Under the pieces are notes generated by a model that was not told the DNA's origin, ran no database searches, and worked only from the letters and a program-made list of their open reading frames with translations. The position numbers and the translations under genes were made by a program. A stretch of DNA of 37,499 bases, taken from assembly GCA_905208635.1 (NCBI GenBank), contig CAJLPX010000019.1, positions 1 through 37,499 of the forward strand, read 5' to 3'. Below are positions 33,272-37,499 of the stretch, one piece after another; the first letter of the stretch is position 1, and each line of letters begins with the position of its first letter. This DNA is from an uncultured Collinsella sp. (GTDB taxonomy: Bacteria > Actinomycetota > Coriobacteriia > Coriobacteriales > Coriobacteriaceae).

Positions 33272-33350
33272 GCGTGATTCCCCTAGGGAAATCACGCTAG
33301 GACCCCGCCAAACGTGCTTTCCCTAGGGGAATCACGTTTGGCGGGGTTTT
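33272..33350. terminator. Complex bidirectional terminator with two alternative folds
   Basis: Hairpin 1: GCGTGATT/AATCACGC (33272-33297). Hairpin 2: CCCCGCCAAACGTG (33303-33316) with CACGTTTGGCGGGG (33333-33346), 14 perfect pairs, then TTTT. In addition CGTGATTCCCCTAGGGAAA (33273-33291) is the exact reverse complement of 33318-33336, so one 19-bp stem could replace both. It separates convergent genes. Confidence 0.75.
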
Positions 33351-33373
33351 CGGTTTTTGAATAGGGGAGCTGT

Positions 33374-33739
33374 TTATTTGCGAAGAACATCGGCTAGCCG
33401 CAGGATTGAAACCATCGACCGATAAGTGAGTTCCACCTTTTCGCCCGCAAGCAGTCGTTTCGATTGAATCTCATCCAGCCCCACAAGCCGAGAGAACAAC
33501 GAACTGCTCATCGTGCCCTCGTCAATTGATTCCCTTATGGTCTTCAAAACGTCCGTATCATGAAGCGATGCCGAACTGTAGGGGGCAACACGAGCGGAAC
33601 TCTCAATTAACGACGAGACAAAAGGATGGAGATGCTTTGGACATAGTCCATCAAACACCACATCCCCATTGTCGTTCGAGCCGACCAGGCGCCAAGTATA
33701 GTGATCGACCCAGTCATCTCCGTCATATATGGCGTTCAT
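33374..33739 (-). CDS. Small protein of unknown function, possible HTH-like C terminus
   Basis: I start it at ATG 33739 (weak GGGAAG 6 bases upstream), giving 121 aa; a longer form to 33829 would overlap the upstream gene. I do not recognise the N-terminal half (WVDHYTWRLVGSNDNGDVVFDGLCPKHLHP). The C-terminal part, LFSRLVGLDEIQSKRLLAGEKVELTYRSMVSILRLADVLRK, resembles a Cro/Xre-type helix-turn-helix (short helices around a GLDEIQ turn), so it may bind DNA or mimic an antitoxin. It lies 14 bases after the gene for a secreted protein and is AT-richer than the neighbours. Confidence 0.6.
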   Translation of the reverse strand: MNAIYDGDDWVDHYTWRLVGSNDNGDVVFDGLCPKHLHPFVSSLIESSARVAPYSSASLHDTDVLKTIRESIDEGTMSSSLFSRLVGLDEIQSKRLLAGEKVELTYRSMVSILRLADVLRK

Positions 33740-33753
33740 GAGCAACTTCCCGT

Positions 33754-34263
33754 CTAGAGAGAGAAACCTATTTGGACATCGGGGCGCAAGACCGCAATCC
33801 ATATCGGGCCTGCAGCAGCTCCAACCCAACGCACCACATAGGTTCCCTTTCGTACATGTGTATCAATCTGCCCCGAAATGCCGGTGAATGCAATTCCAGA
33901 CCCGTTTGTCGGATAGCAATCGACGTATTTTTGTTTTCCGCTCACAACCTTGTATAGATATATCGTTCCAGCAAGAGAGAAGGGATCGTTCGCAATTTTG
34001 TCCGGAAGAACTTGCCACCTTAAAATCCCGCTACCAATATGGTCAAGCTTGACCGTTCCGCCGTCCCCCTCAAAAGTGGCAAGGGGATTTACCCCAGACT
34101 GAGAGTCGGCATCGTCCTCCTTAGCAGTTATCAGCAGGCTGCCCGTATAAGACTGCTGAGGCTCACCTTCAGGACAGGCAGCCTCGGCCCAAGAAGGGCC
34201 GCTCAGGCAGAACAGTCCGAGCAGCATCATTACCAACAAAAGAAAACCCTTAGTTCTTTTCAT
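33754..34263 (-). CDS. Secreted protein of unknown function
   Basis: The 169-aa product starts at ATG 34263 after GGGGATAG. The signal peptide MKRTKGFLLLVMMLLGLFCL is followed by SGPSWAEA, with cleavage likely after residue 28; no lipobox Cys is well placed, although one Cys stands in FCLSG. The mature part is a beta-rich domain with YTGSLLITA, GDGGTVKLDHIGSGILRW, GTIYLYKVVSG and GTYVVRWVGAA, and two Cys (EAACPEG, VDCYPT) that could form a disulfide. Its base composition is AT-richer than the rest of the window. It forms a two-gene minus-strand unit with the small protein downstream. No named family recognised. Confidence 0.7.
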   Translation of the reverse strand: MKRTKGFLLLVMMLLGLFCLSGPSWAEAACPEGEPQQSYTGSLLITAKEDDADSQSGVNPLATFEGDGGTVKLDHIGSGILRWQVLPDKIANDPFSLAGTIYLYKVVSGKQKYVDCYPTNGSGIAFTGISGQIDTHVRKGTYVVRWVGAAAGPIWIAVLRPDVQIGFSL

Positions 34264-34486
34264 CTCTATCCCCAACGTCTCTCGACATTTGTATATTGTG
34301 ACTATTTTAGATCTATATGGCCAATTCGAGCCCTCACCATGGCAATTGTTGCAGCTGGGTTTCTTTTCATTAAGATTTCACTTTGGTAAATCCCCGCCCC
34401 TAAGCATTAAACCCGAAGTCCACCGAGTGGGCCGCTGTTGACGTGGCGATGCTTGGATTGGCACACGCGCACTCAAAATCGGCAAC
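34264..34486. other. Intergenic region without recognised gene
   Basis: AT-richer spacer upstream of the secreted-protein gene; it must hold the promoter of that minus-strand unit, but I cannot assign -35 and -10 boxes with confidence. Confidence 0.4.
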
Positions 34487-34509
34487 AAAAAAGCCGCCCG
34501 AAGGCGGCT
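34487..34509 (-). terminator. Terminator of tRNA-Thr
   Basis: On the minus strand AGCCGCC, loop TTCG, GGCGGCT, then TTTTTTG. It begins 11 bases after the end of the tRNA. Confidence 0.9.
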
Positions 34510-34520
34510 ATCTTGTGCAA

Positions 34521-34596
34521 TGGAGCCAGCGACCGGGCTCGAACCGGTGACCCCCGCTTTACGAGAGCGGTGCTCTACCAACTGAGCTACGCTGGC
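34521..34596 (-). tRNA. tRNA-Thr (anticodon CGU)
   Basis: Read on the minus strand, GCCAGCG pairs with CGCTGGC as acceptor stem, with the discriminator T and an encoded CCA (76 bases). The D arm has AGCTCAGTTGGTAGAGC, the anticodon stem CCGCT/AGCGG encloses loop CTCGTAA with anticodon CGT, and GGTTCGAGCC is the T arm. It reads ACG codons. Confidence 0.95.
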
Positions 34597-34635
34597 GGCC
34601 ATGTGGTGACGCAACAGAGGCGTCAACGGCTGTCT

Positions 34636-34664
34636 ATGATACGGGACATCGCAAATCCGCGCAA
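34636..34664 (-). promoter_or_regulatory. Promoter of tRNA-Thr
   Basis: On the minus strand: -35 TTGCGC (34664-34659), 17-base spacer, -10 TATCAT (34641-34636). Confidence 0.6.
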
Positions 34665-34803
34665 GGGTTCTGGCGGCTTTTCTCACTATTAATGCACTAA
34701 TATTGGAGGCGTGATGTCTGCGGCGTTCATCTGGCGCTTGACCTGCTGTTGAGTTGGTGGCCGACGTCCCGCTCGTATGGGTCTCAAACAGAATGGGGCT
34801 GCC

Positions 34804-35286
34804 ATGGCTCAACCCAGGATCCTTCTCACGCGTATCGATGACCGTTTCATTTACGGGCAAGACGTTGAGCTGTGGAACGAAGCCGTGGGTTCCAATCTTG
34901 TCTTAATCGTCAACGATGAGATCGCGGCGGATTCGTGCCAATGGGCACCCATGAGGGTGGCGGCGCCAGAAGGCGTTTGGACGCGGTTTTTCTCGGTGCA
35001 AAGGACTATCGACATCATTTATACCGCAACGCCGCGCCAATGGATTCTCATCATGGTGGCGTCGCCCACGGATGCACTCGCGCTGGTTAAGGGCGGTGTG
35101 CCAATAACCAAGATCAGCATCGGCCATATGCGGGCGAGGGAGGGCAAGCGCTCTGCAACGCCTGCCATTGCCGTAGACGATACGGACATTGCCGCCTTCA
35201 AAGAGTTGCAAAAGCTCGGCATAGAGCTAGAAATCCGTTATCTCCCCAGTTCCGCCCCCGACCCCATTGGCAATCTGTGCAACTGA
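34804..35286 (+). CDS. Orphan PTS EIIB paralogue lacking the phosphorylated histidine
   Basis: The 160-aa protein is a full-length paralogue of the EIIB at 23947; the two align without gaps (both 160 aa). ILLTRID, the GSNL strand, TRFFS and LVKGGVPI are kept, but the phosphosite motif RLVHGQV is changed to RFIYGQD, so His17 is Tyr17. It therefore cannot carry phosphate in the normal way. The frame is intact and the C-terminal part is well conserved, so it may be a regulatory pseudo-enzyme, a recent decay product or a receptor. I start it at ATG 34804; the ribosome site is weak (TGGGG), and no clear promoter is seen. No other PTS gene adjoins it. Confidence 0.85.
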   Translation: MAQPRILLTRIDDRFIYGQDVELWNEAVGSNLVLIVNDEIAADSCQWAPMRVAAPEGVWTRFFSVQRTIDIIYTATPRQWILIMVASPTDALALVKGGVPITKISIGHMRAREGKRSATPAIAVDDTDIAAFKELQKLGIELEIRYLPSSAPDPIGNLCN

Positions 35287-35353
35287 TCCCTTGGGGACGG
35301 AGGAAAACGGATCATTTTGCCCTTGCGAGGGATGCGCGCGATGCCGCCTGTCA

Positions 35354-35505
35354 AAAACTATGCCCATTTACTACGTTTGATCGGCTATCGCCGAGCATGT
35401 CGAATTTGGGAAAAACAAAACCGCAGGTAGACGGCTCGCAAATTTAGCAAAAATCGGTGTACGGTCGAGCATCCCGGGCTAAACGTAGTAAATGGGCATA
35501 GTTTT
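35354..35505. repeat. MITE-like element with 25-bp perfect inverted ends
   Basis: Ends 35354-35378 (AAAACTATGCCCATTTAC onward to GTTT) and 35481-35505 are perfect inverted repeats of 25 bases around about 102 non-coding bases. The rest of the 325-base gap between 35287 and 35611 contains only this and the galM terminator. Confidence 0.8.
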
Positions 35506-35549
35506 GATATGTCACTCATACAGTCACAGCGAAAATGAGCCCAAAGATG

Positions 35550-35583
35550 AAAAAGCACCCGTCGGCGGTGGTGTCGGCGGGCG
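35550..35583 (-). terminator. Terminator of galM
   Basis: On the minus strand GCGCCCG.CG pairs with CG.CGGGTGC (35583-35555) and is followed by TTTTT. It starts 29 bases after the galM stop. Confidence 0.7.
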
Positions 35584-35611
35584 CTGCTGTGCGATTTATT
35601 GCGTTATGGGC

Positions 35612-36664
35612 TTAGTGCCTCATAAAGTGGTATTCGATCACATTGCTATAGGGGTGACCCGGGCCCACAATGCCCTGCGGGAACAGCGGCTGGTGCGGCG
35701 TGTCGGGGTACATCTCTGCCTCGAGGGCAAAGCCGGCGCCCCAGCTATAGCTGGCATCGTCCTTGGCGTGCTCGTCGCCCAGCCAATTGCCAGTGTAGAG
35801 CTGCACGCCCGGGGCGGTGGTGTAGTAGTCCAGCTCGCGGCCGGTCCACATCTCCTCGACATGCAGGGCGCGGCGCAGGTTGCGACCGTACTGATAGCCG
35901 CCGATGCACAGGCAGTGATCGTAGCCGCGGGCCTGCTTGATCTGCGGGTCGTCGGCCTCCATACCGGGCGCGACGGGACGCAGCTCGCGGAAGTCAAACG
36001 GCGTGCCCTCGACCGGAGCGATCTCGCCGGTGGGAATGTTCTGCTCGTTGATGGGCAGGTAGTGGGCGGCGTTGGCAACAAAGAAATGCTCGCAGTCCAT
36101 GCCGGCGTTGTGGCCGGCAAGATTGAAGTAGGTGTGGTTGGTCATCGACACATAGGTGGTACGGTCGCTCTCGCAGCCATACTCGATGCGAAGGACGCCG
36201 GTGCGCGTTACGGTAAACACGGCCGTAAACGTACGGTTGCCGGGCAGGCCCAGCTCGCCGTCCTCAAGCGAGGTGGTCATGCGCACGGCATTGTGGACCT
36301 CGTCGAGCTCAACGTCCCACACGCGCTTGTGCAGGCCGTGCTCAAGGTCGCTGTGCAGGTTGTTGGCGCCTTCGTTGGCGGGCATATGCCAGTCTGTGCC
36401 GTCGATGGTGATCGTGGCGCCCGCGGTGCGGTTTGCCACGGGGCCGATGGTCGCGCCAAAGCAGGCGGGGTTGTCAAAGTAATCCTCGAGCTTATCGAAG
36501 CCTAGCACCACATCGTGCACGTTGCCGGGAATGTCGGGCACATCGATGCCCAGCACGGTGGCGCCATAGTCCATAATGCGAACGCAGATCTCGGGCCCGT
36601 TGAGGGTGTAACGATGAACGGGGGTACCGCACGGCGCGGTGCCGAAAAGCTCGGAAGTGATCAT
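35612..36664 (-). CDS. galM: Galactose mutarotase (aldose 1-epimerase)
   Basis: GalM interconverts alpha and beta anomers of galactose or glucose, feeding the Leloir pathway. The 350-aa protein starts at ATG 36664, 5 bases after AGGAA. Family motifs present: YGATVLGIDVPD, DVVLGFDKLEDY, ATIGPVANR, NEGANNLHSD, TNHTYFNLAGH (catalytic His), YDHCLCIGG, and GVQLYTGNWL with the catalytic Glu expected later. It is divergent from the DeoR-family gene at 36871, which probably controls it. It differs from the LacX-like protein at 30693. Confidence 0.94.
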   Translation of the reverse strand: MITSELFGTAPCGTPVHRYTLNGPEICVRIMDYGATVLGIDVPDIPGNVHDVVLGFDKLEDYFDNPACFGATIGPVANRTAGATITIDGTDWHMPANEGANNLHSDLEHGLHKRVWDVELDEVHNAVRMTTSLEDGELGLPGNRTFTAVFTVTRTGVLRIEYGCESDRTTYVSMTNHTYFNLAGHNAGMDCEHFFVANAAHYLPINEQNIPTGEIAPVEGTPFDFRELRPVAPGMEADDPQIKQARGYDHCLCIGGYQYGRNLRRALHVEEMWTGRELDYYTTAPGVQLYTGNWLGDEHAKDDASYSWGAGFALEAEMYPDTPHQPLFPQGIVGPGHPYSNVIEYHFMRH

Positions 36665-36809
36665 TTGGTTCCTAACATCGAGATATTTCGGACAAACTGT
36701 AGCGCGAACAGGCGAGATTATCACTACACCCCACTAAAGCTGGGGGTATTTTTCTCAAAAAAGTGATGATTGAAGCTGTTCGGGCGTTCATTTTTGACGC
36801 GTACGAGTC

Positions 36810-36818
36810 TGATACAAT
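36810..36818 (+). promoter_or_regulatory. Likely promoter of the DeoR-family gene
   Basis: Extended -10 TGATACAAT (36810-36818), 52 bases before the GTG start; no good -35 at 17 bases. A TTGACG at 36794 is too close to serve. Confidence 0.4.
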
Positions 36819-36870
36819 TTGTTCGTTACTGTTTGAATGATATGCGCGCAAAGAACGGCGAGGATTCATC

Positions 36871-37499
36871 GTGATTAAGGCAGAGCGACAGGATAAGGTT
36901 CGTCAGCTGCTCGAGGAGCAGGGCACGGTCTCGGTCAAGGAGATTTCGGATGCGTTAGGTGTCTCGGACATGACGATCCGCCGCGACCTTGAGGAACTTG
37001 CGAGCCTAGGCGAGATCGAGCGCGTGCACGGCGGAGCCCGCAGTGCACAGGGCCGTCCCCACGCTATGCTGCGCCATGAGTATTCGCACAGTGAAAAGCG
37101 CACCAAGCATGCCGAGGAAAAGCTGCAGATCGCACGCCGCGCTGTGGAGCTTATCGAGGAAGGCTCGACCATCTTTTTGGGTACGGGCACCACGGTTGAG
37201 CAGATGGCCTCGATGCTGCCGGCGTTTCGCCTGCGTATCGTGACCAATTCGCTTTCGGTGTTCAACCTGCTCGAGGAGCGCGAGGACTGCGAGCTGTGCC
37301 TCGTGGGCGGTATGTACCGCCGCCGCACTGCCGCTTTTGTGGGGCCGACGGCCGAGGATACCCTACGTGCGCTGGGCATCGATGCTGCGTTTATCGGCGC
37401 CAACGGTATCTTGGACGGTGACGTATCCACGTCCAACATGGACGAGGGCCGTATCCAGCAGCTCGCCTTTAGCAAGGCGGACTCGCGCTATCTGATCGC
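36871..37499 (+). CDS. DeoR-family transcriptional regulator (truncated by window end)
   Basis: The gene runs off the window after 209 codons. GTG 36871 follows GAGGAT by 6 bases. The N terminus is the DeoR helix-turn-helix (RQDKVRQLLEEQGTVSVKEISDALGVSDMTIRRDLEELASLGEIERVHGGA). The sensor domain shows the sugar-phosphate site IFLGTGTTVEQMA, LRIVTNSLSV, ELCLVGGMYRRRTAAFVGP and FIGANGI. DeoR proteins usually repress sugar genes and respond to a phosphosugar. Divergence from galM suggests control of galactose or tagatose metabolism. Confidence 0.9.
   Translation, partial: MIKAERQDKVRQLLEEQGTVSVKEISDALGVSDMTIRRDLEELASLGEIERVHGGARSAQGRPHAMLRHEYSHSEKRTKHAEEKLQIARRAVELIEEGSTIFLGTGTTVEQMASMLPAFRLRIVTNSLSVFNLLEEREDCELCLVGGMYRRRTAAFVGPTAEDTLRALGIDAAFIGANGILDGDVSTSNMDEGRIQQLAFSKADSRYLI

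Noticed and set aside
34521..34596. tRNA as an integration site with attachment repeats
   Set aside because: I saw no copy of the tRNA 3' end nearby and no integrase, so no integrated element can be claimed.

Overview
The window is a chromosomal stretch of a GC-rich, mostly anaerobic gut actinobacterium. The best guess is Collinsella or a close relative in Coriobacteriia. This rests on high third-position GC, the family mix (AspT-type aminotransferase, tat-hyp-topA cluster, mannose-family PTS for amino sugars) and several short palindromic intergenic repeats; no rRNA is present to confirm it.

Left part (1-13127), housekeeping. It holds a small minus-strand gene, an aspartate aminotransferase, a STAS protein, tatA/B-tatC, hypA-hypB, and an archaeal-type topoisomerase I with a lysine-rich tail. 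A zinc-ribbon membrane protein follows, bracketed by two copies of a palindromic repeat. Then come the classic tmk-holB-ricT block and comF.

Middle part (13138-22555). A putative PD-(D/E)XK-like protein is followed by a 217-bp MITE-like element with 47-bp arms. Next is a promoter driving a structured RNA of about 266 nt, closed by an 11-bp helix, then a solute-binding lipoprotein and raiA/hpf. The RNA lies between comF and raiA, which is the genomic position reported for the raiA-motif noncoding RNA. After raiA come a DegV protein, a 3-hydroxyisobutyrate-dehydrogenase-like enzyme with a striking His/Cys tail, a small membrane protein, a HEAT-like protein, an isocitrate dehydrogenase and a membrane-anchored SurA-like protein.

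Right part (22556-37499), amino-sugar and galactose catabolism. A long regulatory region precedes the mannose-family PTS operon IIA-yajC-IIB-IIC-IID. A GntR/HutC regulator, agaS and a nagA-type deacetylase follow; the PTS and agaS promoters share a DasR-like operator (TGGT-TACT-ACCA). A flavodoxin, a LacX-like mutarotase, a PfkB sugar kinase (LacC-like), a 43-codon relic of a second nagA, and a YhcH/NanQ protein come next. Together these fit uptake and breakdown of N-acetylgalactosamine or N-acetylglucosamine: PTS import as the 6-phosphate, deacetylation, deamination/isomerisation to tagatose-6-P, then phosphorylation. The aldolase is not in the window. An AT-richer two-gene island, tRNA-Thr(CGU), an orphan IIB paralogue that has lost its phosphorylated histidine, a second palindromic element, galM and a truncated DeoR regulator finish the window.
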